Positions 1 through 11,456 of a DNA stretch of 64,000 nt are shown here, piece by piece. Positions within the stretch are counted from its first letter, which is position 1. Every line of letters starts with the position of its first letter. The notes below the pieces were generated by a model that saw nothing but the letters and a program-made list of their open reading frames with translations, was not told the origin of the DNA and made no database searches. The position numbers and the translations under genes were made by a program. Origin of the DNA: Hevea brasiliensis (Eukaryota > Streptophyta > Magnoliopsida > Malpighiales > Euphorbiaceae); contig NW_026614696.1 in the NCBI RefSeq assembly GCF_030052815.1, positions 62,001 to 126,000 of the forward strand, given 5' to 3'.

Positions 1-1
1 T

Positions 2-379
2 GTCCCTATTGAGCATGGTAGTGAAAAGGTTGTAGAACCTGAAAGTGAGCTAGCTGTTGAACCTCAGAGTGAACTACTTCTGGAACCTGCAGTTGCCTCT
101 ACACAGCAGAAGGAAGCCTCTCTAAAGGATCACCAAGAGAGTGCCCCATCTCAACTATCTGTAGCTGTTGCACCTCCAGCCAAGAAAGGTAGAAAAAGAT
201 CTAAGTCTACCGTGTCAAATCCATACCAGTCCCTAGCTACTGCCACCATCTGATGAAGATGAAGCACAGAAGCATGACCAGTTGGCTGACCAAGGTTCTC
301 AGCCACCTGCTGCTAAACCCACCAGGAAGAAGATGGTGCCTTCCAAAGCCACTCGTAGGAGCAAAAGACTTAATGATTA
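2..379 (+). pseudogene. 3' end of an accessory ORF of a SIRE-like copia element
   Basis: An open frame runs from base 2 to a stop at 251-253. A second frame, from about 243, continues to a TAG at 377-379. The two frames read as one protein tail joined by a frameshift near 240. The product is rich in Glu, Ser, Pro and Lys, with a basic end (RRSKRLND). It carries no recognisable enzymatic motif. It lies just upstream of a polypurine tract and LTR, where SIRE/Maximus-type copia elements often carry an extra ORF after pol. The placement in that element is inferred from position and from the LTR type, not from a conserved domain. The 5' part of the ORF is outside the window. Confidence 0.5.
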
Positions 380-868
380 GCACAAAATCTGGATTTTTAG
401 TTTCCTATATGCATTTTTAGTTTACTAGTCTGTTTGCTACTATTGTTGACTGCCTTTTTAGTTTGCTACTTTTTACCTTACTGCGTTTAAGTTTGGGCTA
501 ACTTGATTCTTTTTGGGTTATTTTCTCCTGTTTCCTTTTTGGATGATGACAAAAAGGGGGAGAATAGGATGGATATGTGTTTATACTTGTGTTTATACTT
601 TGCAAATGGAAGTACTTTGAAAATGGAAGCATGTTTATGTGCACATTATTTTTTTGAGAATATTGTGAATATCTTATGAACATGATTTATAGCATAAACT
701 CAGGGGGAGCTTTTGTATAGCTGATAATTGTCTTAGAAATTATGTGTATATATTAAGAGGGAGCATCTTTTGGCCTACTATCTTGCTTGGATTCACATAA
801 ACTTTCACACACTTTTTCTTTTGATTGTTGATTCAATTGAGTTTTGTCATCATCAAAAAGGGGGAGAT
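380..868 (+). other. 3' untranslated region and polypurine tract of the SIRE-like element
   Basis: Noncoding stretch between the accessory ORF and the LTR. It contains two purine tracts of the form AAAAAGGGGGAG, at about 551-563 and 855-866. The second ends directly at the LTR start and is the expected plus-strand primer site. The doubled tract is typical of this group. Short ORFs on the minus strand here look like chance. Confidence 0.65.
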
Positions 869-2275
869 TGTTGACCCCATGTAGCTCAAAATGAGCATTG
901 ATTTTGATGATAACAAAACTCAAATAGAATCTATCTAACCCAACTTTAAAGTGATGTGTAGATTCTTTCTATTCTTTATAAAAAAACCTTTGAAGTTGCA
1001 CCTAAGGAGGAAGAATACTCAAAGGCATTTCAAGACAAATCCAAGATGAGAAAGAACAAGATTATGTAAGCCAGGACTCAAAGTAAAGGTATGAAAGTCA
1101 TAGAGTTAGAAATTGAGTCTTAAGTCTTGTGTAAAAAGAATAGATGAAAGTTTAGTAAAATGAAGCTCAAAAATGAAACTTTATCTTCTAATTGATTTAT
1201 AATCATGACCTTGGACACTACTATTGGAACATATTTTTTCTTAAGGTCTAAATCATTTTTTTTAAATATTACAAGTTGAGACATGCAGCTGTTGACTTAG
1301 TTTGCTAACTGCTTTGCTAAAATATTAGTTTGCTAATGTGTTTGCTAAAACATTAGTTTACTAACTAGTTTACTGCTGTTGCCAAAATTTCATTAGTTTG
1401 CTAAATGATCAAAGCTGCTCAACTTCGCACAAAAAGATAAAATAACAGCCATTTTGTTTTGAGCAGTGTGTATAACGTTTCAAAAAGGTTTCAAACAGTC
1501 TAAAATAATTTGGGACTATAAATACACCTTTTTTACTTCATTTTACACTTGATGAAAGCTTACATTTGAACTCCAACTTTGATTTTTCATTTATTGCTTT
1601 CATTCAAGAGCTTTAAAGTTTTTGAGCTACCATTGGCAAATCAACTCATCTCTTCTTTATAGTTTGATTTGTATTGAGTAAGAGTGAGTGTTACAACATT
1701 GAATTGCATTTAAGAGAGGTTGTACAAGCACCTATTGAAGCTTGAGAGTGTGAGTGCTTGAGATAGCACTTGTCAAGGGTTCAAGCTACCTTGGTAAAAG
1801 CTTGGTGTTGAAAAGTTGTAAAGGGCTTTTGGTCTCTTGCCTTTAAAAGAGCAAATAGTGGAGAGAAGACTCAAAGAGGGTTCTTTGAGAGAGTGGATGT
1901 AGGCTAGTTAAGCCGAACCACTATAAAAATCATTGTGTTTGATCTCTCTAGCCTTAACCTCTTTACTTTTGTGCAATTTAATTTTTATACATGACCATGA
2001 ATGTTGATTGAATATATTGAGTTGGTGTATTTGGGGATTTATGAGTATGATGAGAAATTAGTTGAATATTTTGTGATGCATGTTATGATAGCTATAAATA
2101 TTGATTAAAGCTTGAATTGCAACTTAGGGACACTTTATTGAAATACATATCACTGTCATTATATATTAAGAAGCACTTAGTTGAACAAAGCCACAATTTT
2201 TCATTAGGCTACAAGAAGGGCCGAAAAATTGTTAAAGTCCAATTCACCCCCCTCTTGGACTATTTTGGGACAACA
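869..2275 (+). mobile_element. 3' LTR of a SIRE-like Ty1/copia element
   Basis: The LTR opens with TGTTGACC right after the polypurine tract and closes with GGGACAACA, so its ends are the inverted pair TGTTG/CAACA. It is 1407 bp long. The tract ACCCCCCTCTTGGAC near the end is common in plant copia LTRs. The sequence immediately after it (AAATCAAATAGATAA) is the interior of a different LTR, found again at 11223-11237, so this element inserted into the 5' LTR of Copia-1. The five bases AAATC (2276-2280) are the presumed target duplication. The left partner is outside the window. Confidence 0.75.
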
Positions 2276-2381
2276 AAATCAAATAGATAAAAATAAATCT
2301 TGCATGATGCATGTGACCCTAGGTGAAAAATTTTTAAATTCAATGATATAAACTTGTGTTTTTCATGCTTCCACTCCTTCA
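2276..2381 (+). mobile_element. Copia-1 5' LTR, last ~106 bp
   Basis: This matches 11223-11328, the end of the Copia-1 3' LTR, nearly base for base, including the motif TTGCATGATGCATGTGACCC and the end CTCCTTCA. The rest of the 5' LTR lies left of the SIRE-like insertion, outside the window. Confidence 0.85.
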
Positions 2382-2396
2382 ATTGGTATTAGAACC
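2382..2396 (+). other. Copia-1 primer binding site
   Basis: ATTGGTATTAGAACC directly follows the LTR end. It differs from the plant tRNA-Met site TGGTATCAGAGC by a C-to-T and a G-to-A change, consistent with decay. The intact form is present in Copia-5 at 21990-22003. Confidence 0.85.
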
Positions 2397-2759
2397 ACTA
2401 TATTTTCCATTTAGATTTTTGATTATATGATTTAATTGTGTGATTTGATCATGAGATGATAGATCCATTGCTGGTTGCAAAGGAAAGGTGGCGGTATGGT
2501 GATGAACACCAATGGTGCACACACTTTGTGGTCTCCAATAGTGTGCGCAAGGTTTGGGTTTTGAATCTACAATTGTTGTATGATCTAAGGTTTATCCTGT
2601 GACTAATTAAAATGTTTAATTAGGTGTTTTAATCACACAATTAAAATTTTGATTCAGATCTGAATTTTTAAAATTGTTTGAATGTGATTCAAATCTGAAT
2701 GTTAAAAGTTGTTTGAATGTGATTCAAATATGAATTTTAAAAGTTGTTTGATTCAGAGT
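2397..2759 (+). other. Copia-1 leader between primer site and lost gag
   Basis: Noncoding. It resembles the start of the Copia-5 leader (ATTTGCCATT, then a TTAATTGTGTGATT segment). It contains three imperfect copies of a GATTCAAATCTGAAT unit (about 2655-2750). It stops abruptly at gypsy LTR sequence. No gag ORF follows. Confidence 0.6.
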
Positions 2760-5700
2760 GCGAGTGAGATCCTCCTTCACCTAGCCCTGGACCGCGGGGA
2801 ATCCTAGAAAATATTTTTAGGACTTAAATTAACGTCTATTGAAGTATAAATATCATTATAAATATCAAAGAAAAAATTAATTAATTAGTACAAAGAAAAA
2901 CGAGAAATTGAGAAAATGACAAAATTCGGTGTTATCGAAAAATCGGGAATGCAACCCGAATAGGGGAATTGTGGTCATTTGACACTACGAGTTGTCTTTT
3001 GACCTAAATGTCCATTAAAAATAAATGATATTACACTTGGAAAATGTCATGAAAAATTAAATTGGTGGTACATAATTTAAATAGCAAAAGATAAGAGTTA
3101 AATGTGGGAATTTGAAAACTTTAGAATAAAGAAACATTAAAATGTGTAATGGTGCTCCACTAACTCCACTTAAGTGGAACACTACACATATTATGGCAGA
3201 AATAACTTCATCTTCCTCACCTTGCCAAAACCAGCCAAAATTCCCTTGAAAGAAAACCTCCATGACCAAAGCTTCCAAGCTCCATGCAAGCTTCACTCCT
3301 TCATCTTTAAGCCATGATCCTTACATTTTCCTTCACTAAAGTTGTTCTACACAACTTGGGCAGTAGATAGGCAGCAAGAAAATTGAGTTTTGGTGAGGTT
3401 TTGAAGAATTTCAAAAGTGGTAAGTATGTATTTTTAATTCTTGTTTCATTAAACTTTGAATGGGTGTTGTGGGTAGTTGATTTGTGGAAGGATTTTTGAA
3501 GTTTGATGAGTTAATGGAGAGGTACATTTTGGCAGCCATGAAACTTCAATAAGAACAGTTTATACTTGCATGTAAATAGTGGTTTGAATGATGATTTATA
3601 GGTTTAATTGTATGGTATTTGAATTCCATGTGTAAGGTATGATTTTGGAAGCTTGGAAGCTAATTGAAGGAGAAGTACAAATCGGCAACTTTGAAGAGTA
3701 GACCAAAATGTGTTGATTCATGGTTTGGTTTATGGAATTATATTGTTGAATTATAGTGCTTGTTATGGTAGCATGTATATCTGTATAAAGGTTTGAATTT
3801 GGACATGTAAATGAGCTTTGTCATGTGGTTAAATTGTTTGTAATTGGACTTAGAAAATTCTGTACTATAATGTGCATATTGAGAATGGTTATAAGCTGCC
3901 AAAATGACAAAAAATGAGTTGCTAAATATGTTTATGTTATGGTACAAACCAGAAATGACATGGAAGAGTGACTTGGTAAGCATAGGATGTGTAATTAGTA
4001 AAGGGTAAACAATGTACAATAGGGCAGTGTATGTTTTGGGCTTAGAACCTTAAGTGTGTGACTCCAATTGGTATGAGACCAATTGGAGGTGAAACTAGGC
4101 AGAAAATGTGCCAACTTTCTTGAAGGAAGCTTACCAAAATTCTGCTTAGAAAGTGACTTGAAAAATGACCAAAACCGGATTAGTGCATTGAAAGCCTGAA
4201 AATTGACCATTTGGGCAGCAATTGATATTTTGGCCATAACTCACTCAAAACAGGTCCAATTGACCTGAAATTTTTACCATGAATAGTTGAGACATATATC
4301 TACAATTCTTATGGGGACATCAAAGCTCAAAAATGGCCATAACCAAGCCAAATAGCTTGTACAAGTTTAGGTCCAAAAACTAGCCGAACCAAAAGTGACC
4401 TAAAAATGACCTAAAGTGACCATTTTGATACATTCCGTCCAGCATTGGTAGATTGACCATAACTTGGTCTACACAACTTAGAATGACCTGAAATTTTGCC
4501 TCACATGCAATAAGACATAGACCTACAAGTTTGTAGTTTGGACTGAAACTCAAAAACTGAGGGATCTAGGTCATCCGGCTAGGTCAAATTAGTATACCGG
4601 AATCCGACAAATTGCAATAAAATACAACATACTTGGAAATGAATTTGGTAATATGTACCAATACTAAAAGGCTACAAATGTGATATATTGGTAACATTAA
4701 AATTTAATTCACCTAGAGTGCATCGAGGGTCAACATCTTAAGTTGACTAAGGAAATAATAGAATTCAATAAGTTAATTATTAAGATTTATTCTTAGAGAC
4801 AGTTTAAATGAGTACTAAAATACTTCAAATTGTGTGTTTCAGTTAGCAAAGACTCAGGGAAGGGGAAGGAAACACTGAGTCAGGGCCAAGAGACAGTTAT
4901 CAGAGGTTTGTGCACAACAGTTATTTCTTTTGAATTTTTCAATTGAAATAAATTATGACTACTTATATATTATTGTTTTAAATTGTGAAAAATTATTTGA
5001 ATGATATTTGATGGATACTTATTGATTGAAAAGCATTGTAAATGGTTTGAAACCACAGCTATCATGTATATTGATTGAATTCCTCGCTAACTTGTCTAGT
5101 GAGATGAATTGAATTCCCTCTCTGGCTGAAGTGTTGAGGTGTGTGCCTGTTGAGGACGAATGGAATGAGTACTCATATTATTGCTAGCTAGCTATGTTAT
5201 TCCTTACTAGCCATCGGCTTTTGGGATGAATTGAATTCCTCATTAGCCATCGGCTTTTGGGACGAATTGAACTTTTGAACATGATTAAGCTGTGTGTGTG
5301 ATTTATTGATATTTATTGTAATATTGTGAAATGGAGTTTAAATTCTTTATGACATTCATTGTCTTTGAATTTAACTATGGTTTTAAGTATCCACTATTTA
5401 TATGACTTATGATTTGTGATTTAAAGTTTTATTTGGTTAATGTTGTGCACCACTAAGACAATGGCTCAGTGATAGCTTTTCATTGCTGTCGCAGGTAGAC
5501 AGACAGACAGGGCAGCAGACTAGGCTGCTAGTACTACACTGAGATCCATCGGGTATATTGAGTATACCATATTTTTCATTTTATATTGTAATGTATGTTC
5601 ACTGTATGTATATAGTGTTCTTGGTTTTGAGCAGTTATAAATTAAAATTATACATTGAAGTTGTAAAATAAATTGTAAATTATTTTGGTTTGTAAATATT

Positions 5701-6116
5701 GTGATATATTTCTTTTATCTCAGCCTTTGAAAACACTGAAAAAAATTATTGTGGATTTGAGTTGACAAATGTTGAGAAACATATTATGTTGATTAAATGT
5801 TGGAGTTTGAGATTGAGAAATATATTTGAAGTACTTTTTACAGGTTTTTGAAGAACTATTTTATTCAAAATACAGATGGCACTCCGCCAAAATTTTTACA
5901 GAAATTACTAATAATTCAAATGTGTTAGCTGTTTCACTTTAGTTCAAAAAAATTTTTTTTTAACACTTGTAAATAGTGCTCACCACTGTAAAAAAAATAA
6001 GAAAAGTTTTAAAATCCCTTGTAGTGTATTTAATGGGTTATCAGTAGACGAAGTTGGTAATTCATTAGGTATACTACGGGATTATGTTATGCCTTACAGA
6101 GGGGTATGGTGTGACA
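2760..6116 (+). mobile_element. Ty3/gypsy LTR, family A, truncated at its left end
   Basis: The right end (TTATGCCTTACAGAGGGG, then GTGTGACA) matches the ends of the Gypsy-2 LTRs at 41921 and 48880. The interior shares the CCAATTGGTATGAGACCAAT segment near 4060 and the CAGTTAGCAAAGACTCAGGG region near 4840. The left end matches only from about 250 bases into the family LTR, so the TGTAACACCC start is missing. No internal gypsy sequence follows. It sits where Copia-1 gag should be, so one deletion may have removed both gag and the LTR start. It is more diverged than the Gypsy-2 LTRs. The short minus-strand ORFs inside are not genes. Confidence 0.8.
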
Positions 6117-6119
6117 TAG

Positions 6120-6702
6120 TTCATCTATAGCTTGGGTTTTAGATACTGGTGCCAGTTCTTACATTTCTTATGATATGCAGGAACTAGCAAATAGTAGCAG
6201 CTTGCGTTCTTGAGATGTTAGACTCCGAATTGGCGATGGCTTAACTGTTGAAGCTTTAGCCATAGGATCTAAATCTTTTTACATGTCTGGACATGTTTTG
6301 TGTTTGGATAATATTTTATATGAACCTGATGCTTTTAAGAACATCATTTCTATATCTAGTTTGACTAGAAATGGCTATGAATTTCAGTTCACAGATGATG
6401 TTTGCAATATTTATTTTGGAAATAAATATGTTGGTTCGGGTTATATGAATGATGGTCTTTATTATTTGGATAATAATGACAAACACAAAATGAACGCAAA
6501 TGATCTAAATGAATGCAATGCCATGGTGAAAATCAACTCAAGTTCAAAATATATTTGGCACTTAAGGTTAGGTCATGTTACAGAAGATAGGATTATGAAA
6601 CTGGAGAAAATGGGGATTTTATCCTCATTGGGCTCTGAGCCTACTCCAACTTGTGAATCTTGTCTTCAGGGCAAAATGACTAGATCACCCTTTGTAGGAT
6701 AA
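6120..6702 (+). pseudogene. Copia-1 pol: protease and pre-integrase zinc region
   Basis: The frame beginning at about 6121 reads the aspartic protease motif LDTGAS (Asp codon at 6142) and continues through an in-frame TGA near 6213 into the 6283-6702 frame. That part carries the GAG-pre-integrase motif WHLRLGH followed by CESCLQGK, the His-His/Cys-Cys zinc ligands of copia integrase. It ends at a TAA (6700-6702), but the same frame resumes at 6703. In a live element these domains are part of one polyprotein: the protease cleaves Gag-Pol and the zinc region supports integration. The upstream protease sequence and all of gag are lost. Confidence 0.85.
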
Positions 6703-7365
6703 GGGCTAAGAGCTGAAAATATTTTGGAGGTAATACATAGTGATGTATGTGGTCCATTTAAAGAAATGGCTAGAGGTGATTTTCATTACTTTATTACCTT
6801 TACTGATGATAAATCAAGGTTTGGGTATTTGTATTTGATGAAATACAAACATGAATCCTTTGAAAAGTTCAAAGAATTTAAATCTGAAGTAGAAAATCAA
6901 ACAGGAAAGAGTATTAAAGCTTTTCGATCAGATCGTGGAGGTGAATACTTGAGTACTGAATTTGATGAATACTTGAGAGAGCATTGCATTGTTTCCCAGC
7001 TAACTCCTTCAGGAACATCACAGCTAAATGGTGTATCTGAAAGGAGAAATCGTACCCTATTGGATATGGTATGCAATATGATGAGCTATACTGATATGCC
7101 AATCTCCTTTTGGGGATTTACATTAGAATCAACTTTGTATATTCTGAATAGAATTCCATCAAAATCAGTTTCTTCCACACCTTATGAGATATGGCATGGA
7201 AGAAAATCAAGTCTTAAGCATGTTAAGATTTGGGGTTGTCCAGCTTATATCAAAAAGCTGAACACTGATAAATTGGAAACCAGTAAGAAAATGGTCGATT
7301 TGTTGAATATCCAAAAGATAGTTTTGGATACTATTTTTATTTACCTACATCAGAAAAGGATATGA
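6703..7365 (+). pseudogene. Copia-1 pol: integrase catalytic core
   Basis: The same frame as the zinc region continues here. The rve-type core shows IHSDVCGP (first Asp), FRSDRGGEY (second Asp) and SERRNRTL (catalytic Glu), so the DDE triad is still readable. The core would insert element cDNA into chromosomal DNA in the nucleus. At about 7295-7325 the reading frame shifts: the expected GYYFYLPTSEKD sequence is read in the next frame. The copy is therefore broken, although the catalytic residues survive. Confidence 0.9.
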
Positions 7366-7730
7366 TAAGTAGAGATGTCACATTTCTTGAACAACAGTTT
7401 GTTCAAGAAGGAGGCAAAGGAAGGCAAATAGAGTTAGAATTGGAGAATTCTGACCAACCAACAGATTAGATGGATATAGATCCATCTAGTCAACCTACAC
7501 CTATTGATGAAACATCTACAACTGTTCCTCGTAGAACAACCAGAGTATCTCACCCACCAGTGAGATATGGTTTCCTTCATGAAGAAGAACAAGAGTTGTC
7601 TACTCATGAAGAAGTTGATCATGGAGATGATCCACTTACCTATGAAGAAGCTATATCAGATATAGACTCTTCAAAATGGATTGATGCTATGAAATCCGAG
7701 ATTGATTCTATGTATAAGAATCAAGTTTGA
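7366..7730 (+). pseudogene. Copia-1 pol: integrase C-terminal part and linker to RT
   Basis: Read in the frame reached after the frameshift: SRDVTFLEQQF, then an acidic Pro/Thr-rich linker with MDIDPSSQPTP and RRTTRVSHPPVRYGF, then DPLTYEEAISDIDSSKW. This is the usual order before copia reverse transcriptase. In-frame stops occur at about 7467 and 7728. The second lies where Trp is expected (V-stop-DLVDPP). Confidence 0.8.
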
Positions 7731-8639
7731 GATCTTGTTGACCCACCTGAAGGTATTGTACCTATAGAGAACAAATGGGTTTTCAAGAAGAAAATTGGTT
7801 CTGATGGAAAGGTAGAGACCTATAAGGCAAGGCTAGTAGTGAAAGGGTTTCGCCAAATGCAAGGAATCGACTATGAGGAGACTTTCTCGCCTGTTGCCTT
7901 GCTTAAATCAATTAGGATTCTATTAGCAGTAGCTGCATACTATGATTATGAGATTTGGCAGATGGATGTCAAAACATCTTTTCTCAATGGATACATTGAA
8001 GAAAACATTTTCATGGAGCAACCTAGGGGTTTTGAACCCTAAGATGGTTCCAAAGTATGCAAGCTAAAGCGATCCATTTATGGGTTGAAACAAGCTTCGA
8101 GGAGTTGGAACATTCACTTTGATGAAGCCATTAAGTCATTTGGCTTTATCAAAAATGAGGATGAGCCATGTGTATATAAGAAGGTTAGTGACAGTGCTAT
8201 CACTTTCCTTGTCTTATATGTGGATGACATTCTGTTGATGGGTAATGACACAGGTATGTTGACAATTGTAAAGGTATGGTTGTCAAATACATTCTCCATG
8301 AAAGACTTAGGGGAGGTAACCTATATTCTTGGGATTCGCATCTATAGAGATAGAACAAAAAGAATAATTGGTTTATCCCAAAGTCTATACTTGGAAAATG
8401 TGTTAAAGAGGTTTAACCTACTTGATTCCAAGAGAGGATTGTTACTAGTGAGACATGGTATCCACCTTTCTAAAGAGATGTCTCCAAAGACACCTGAAGA
8501 AAGAGATAAAATGGCTAGGATTCCATATGCTTCGGCTATTGAAAGTTTGATGTTTGCAATGTTGTGTACTAGGCCGGATATCGCATATGTTGTTAGTTTG
8601 ACTAGCAGGTATCAATCCAATCTAGGTTTAGAACACTAG
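7731..8639 (+). pseudogene. Copia-1 pol: reverse transcriptase
   Basis: The RVT_2-type copia reverse transcriptase is readable almost throughout: NKWVFKKK, KARLVVKGF, YEETFSPVA, then WQMDVKTSFLNG (first catalytic Asp), YGLKQASRSW and LYVDDILLMGND with the YVDD active site intact. A TAA at 8040-8042 and a TAG at 8637-8639 interrupt it. Both sit where Gln or Trp would fit. In an active element this enzyme copies the genomic RNA to cDNA inside virus-like particles. The catalytic residues are intact but the frame is not. Confidence 0.9.
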
Positions 8640-9197
8640 ATAGCTATTAAGAATATCCTTAAGTACTTGAGAAGAACTAAGAATTTATTCTTGATATATG
8701 GAGGTGGAGACTTACAATTGGATGGTTATACCGATTCTTATTTTCAATCAGATATCGATGATAGAAAGTCTACCTCTGGATATGTGTTCATTTGTAATGG
8801 AGGTGCAGTCAGTTGGAAGAGTTCCAAGCAGAGTACGACTGCAGATTCCACTACCAAGGCTGAGTATATTGCTGCATCAGATGCTGCAAAGGAAGTTGTT
8901 TGGATAAAGAAGTTCATGACAGAACTTGTAATAGTTCCTTCCATTGAGTCAGCAGTTCCACTTCATTGTGACAACAATGGAGCAGTCATACAGGCTAAGG
9001 AACCCCGGTCTCACCAGAAATCCAAATACATAGAAAGGCGCTACCACATTATCAAAGAAATAGTTGGGCGAGGTGATGTAGCCATGCAGAAAATAGCATC
9101 AGCTGAAAATTCAGCTAATCCATTCACTAAGCCTATGTCACAAACTCAGCTAGACCGACATCTTGAGAAGATGGGTCTAAGATATTATAATGAATGA
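8640..9197 (+). pseudogene. Copia-1 pol: RNase H and C-terminus
   Basis: The frame continues past the TAG into the RNase H region: GYTDSYFQSDIDDRKSTSGY (Asp), then TTKAEYIAASDAAKEVVWIK (Glu), then LHCDNNGAVIQAK (Asp), and finally the conserved tail DRHLEKMGLRY. It ends at TGA 9195-9197, the natural pol terminus, shortly before the polypurine tract. RNase H would remove the RNA template and create the plus-strand primer. Confidence 0.9.
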
Positions 9198-9203
9198 CTC
9201 TAG

Positions 9204-9217
9204 TGCTAGTGGGAGAT
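9204..9217 (+). other. Copia-1 polypurine tract
   Basis: The purine-rich segment GTGCTAGTGGGAGAT ends directly at the TGTTAGTAG start of the 3' LTR. The equivalent site of Copia-5 lies at 24864-24877. Confidence 0.75.
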
Positions 9218-11328
9218 TGTTAGTAGTATGCCCTAGAGCAGATTATTTAATATGTATCTTGTACATGTTTTATTAATAAAAGATATTTTCACTTTTCCAT
9301 TTACATAATATATTTATGTGTAATAGAAAAGGTCCATTGATACTTTGTTAGAAATTCTATTCTTAAGTTGTTAAGAATATGGGTGACAGTATTTCTAGTA
9401 TAAAGTATCATAAATAGTTTAACAATCGAGGATACTTCACAATAAGGACATGACGTTTCCAGAAAGATTATAATCATGTTTGTTCCCAAGTTATTTATAT
9501 GAGATGTAAATAAGACGGAATGGTGAGTCTCATGCCATATAACAAACATGATAGGCACTTATACATGATAAGTAGGTCGAACCAGTGACACTTATGACAA
9601 GCACATGGAGTTTACTCTTGTCAATGCATTGTCATAAATCATATTAGTGCATATAATCTTTAGACCTGAGATAGCACAGTATCTTGTACATAGGTGGTTT
9701 GAGTTTGATACTGCTTTCATACTTATACTATGTATGGGTATATGGGCATGTGTTGGCTCCTACTAGTTATATATGGAGGTAGGTGTTGATCAAGATGGAA
9801 TCTGTTCCTCTAAGTAAATAGGGATAAAATCCTATGTTTATTTAATTGTTCTTGATGTTTCAAGTTCTTGGCCAGGATAGATAGATTTATTCAGAAAAGA
9901 GTTTTTGATGAGAAAATCTTTTTAATCAAGAACTGGAATTAAAAGAGAACATAATATTCATAGCAAATGGGGTTTGACATAAACCATGACTCTAGCTCGA
10001 ATTGGGATTTTGTAACACAGAGATTCTAGTGCATGGTAACATATGATTATATGTTCATTTAAGGTAAACCTTATTACTGATAGGGTGGCTATGGCATGCG
10101 ATGCTAGGTGTTAACCATAGTCTATAAGCTGCATAAAATGATTTAAAGAAATCATTTATGGTAAGAAAGAGTTCTGATGATATTAAGAGTTGATATCATG
10201 TCTCATTGCCAATTAGTGATGAGCCTAGTAAGTCATACACATATAGAAGTAATCACCAAATTAAATATGATTTAATTAATTAATTAAAGAGTTTAATTGA
10301 TTAATTAAATAGGTTTGGTTTGCAATTAGATTTTAAAGTCCCTAGCATGGCTTGAAACCAAATCTAGGTTATTGGATGTATAATATAAGTTAAATTTTAT
10401 ATTTAAAGTGTTTAAATATGGATTTAATTAATGAGAAATTAATTAATAAAGATTAATTAATTAATTTATATTTGATATAAATTGATTAGAATAAGAGAAA
10501 TAATTGTTTTAGGTTGAGAACTCAAAATTAAGACACATGGGTATTTTGGTCATTTCACAGGGTGACATGTGGCACCATGAGATGGTGACACATGACACTA
10601 CACATAAGCTTGCCATATGTCTTTTAATCATGTAAGATGATCAAAGTCAAGATTAAATATAGGTTTGACACTTGGCACAATGTGATTAGGTCAATTAAAC
10701 CTAAAGCCAATCAGAAGGTGACATGTGGCAAGGGTTTTAAGTTATGACCTAGATATATAAGTGTAATGATGAAAGAACAAAAAATATAAGCTGCTGTTCT
10801 TCTTTGGTGCCGCCACCTTTGAGTGCCTCATCCTCTCTTCTTCTTCATCTCTCATCATTTCAAAGAGATTAGACAATAATCTCTTGAATTAAAAATACTA
10901 GAAATCGTTTCTAGTGTCCTATTTACATCTGTAATCTCTCAAAAGGAAAAAATTAATTTTCTAATTGATTGAAAAAGCTTTAGAAGCTATTTTAGGGCTG
11001 CCATTGGTGATTTTGGTATGGACAAGCTAGAGGGACAACACCTGATGTCCTAAGGCGCATCCCAAAGGTGCCAAACATACTGCAGTGCATCAAAAGGTTA
11101 GTGCACTTGTTCTTGATCTAATCTAGGGTTCTAATGAATTAATCTGATTAATTCTAAAATCTTAAATAACAAATCTATATCCAAAACATATTAAAAGAGT
11201 TTTAATATGCTGTTTATCATTGAAATCAAATAGATAAAAATGAATCTTGCATGATGCATGTGACCCTAGGTAAAAAAATTTTGAATTCAATGATATAAAC
11301 TTGTGTTTTTCATGCTTCCGCTCCTTCA
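9218..11328 (+). mobile_element. Copia-1 3' LTR, complete
   Basis: It opens with TGTTAGTAGTATGCCC and closes with CGCTCCTTCA, 2111 bp in all. The last part matches the 5' LTR remnant at 2276-2381. The long LTR resembles those of Copia-5 (start TGTTAGTTATATG, shared TGATAAGTAGGTCGAAC and ATGAGCCTAGTAAGTCA), so both belong to one lineage. The lineage name is not certain; Angela or a related long-LTR copia clade is possible. The short ORFs inside are not genes. Confidence 0.88.
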
Positions 11329-11456
11329 CATTTGATTTTCATATCTTCCTGCCTCACATGTTGATATGCAAATTCTAGAAAACTTTCAACTCCATGAAAA
11401 TACTCAATACATGACCTATTATGCAATTGCATCCAAGATTTATCTATTGATGCCAT
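11329..11456 (-). pseudogene. N-terminus of a CACTA (TNP2-type) transposase
   Basis: Read on the minus strand from an ATG at 11456-11454, 42 codons are open before the Copia-1 LTR breaks the frame. They contain DKSWMQL, then FHGVESFLEFAY, then a Lys-rich IKC. This spacing fits the transposase-associated domain (Pfam Transpos_assoc family) at the start of plant En/Spm TNP2 proteins. That domain begins DRSWM..., has GVxxFLxFA and then a CPC zinc motif. Copia-1 inserted at the first Cys of that motif. A TAG directly upstream of the start could be a splice acceptor. The rest of the gene would lie left of Copia-1, outside the window. Confidence 0.65.
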
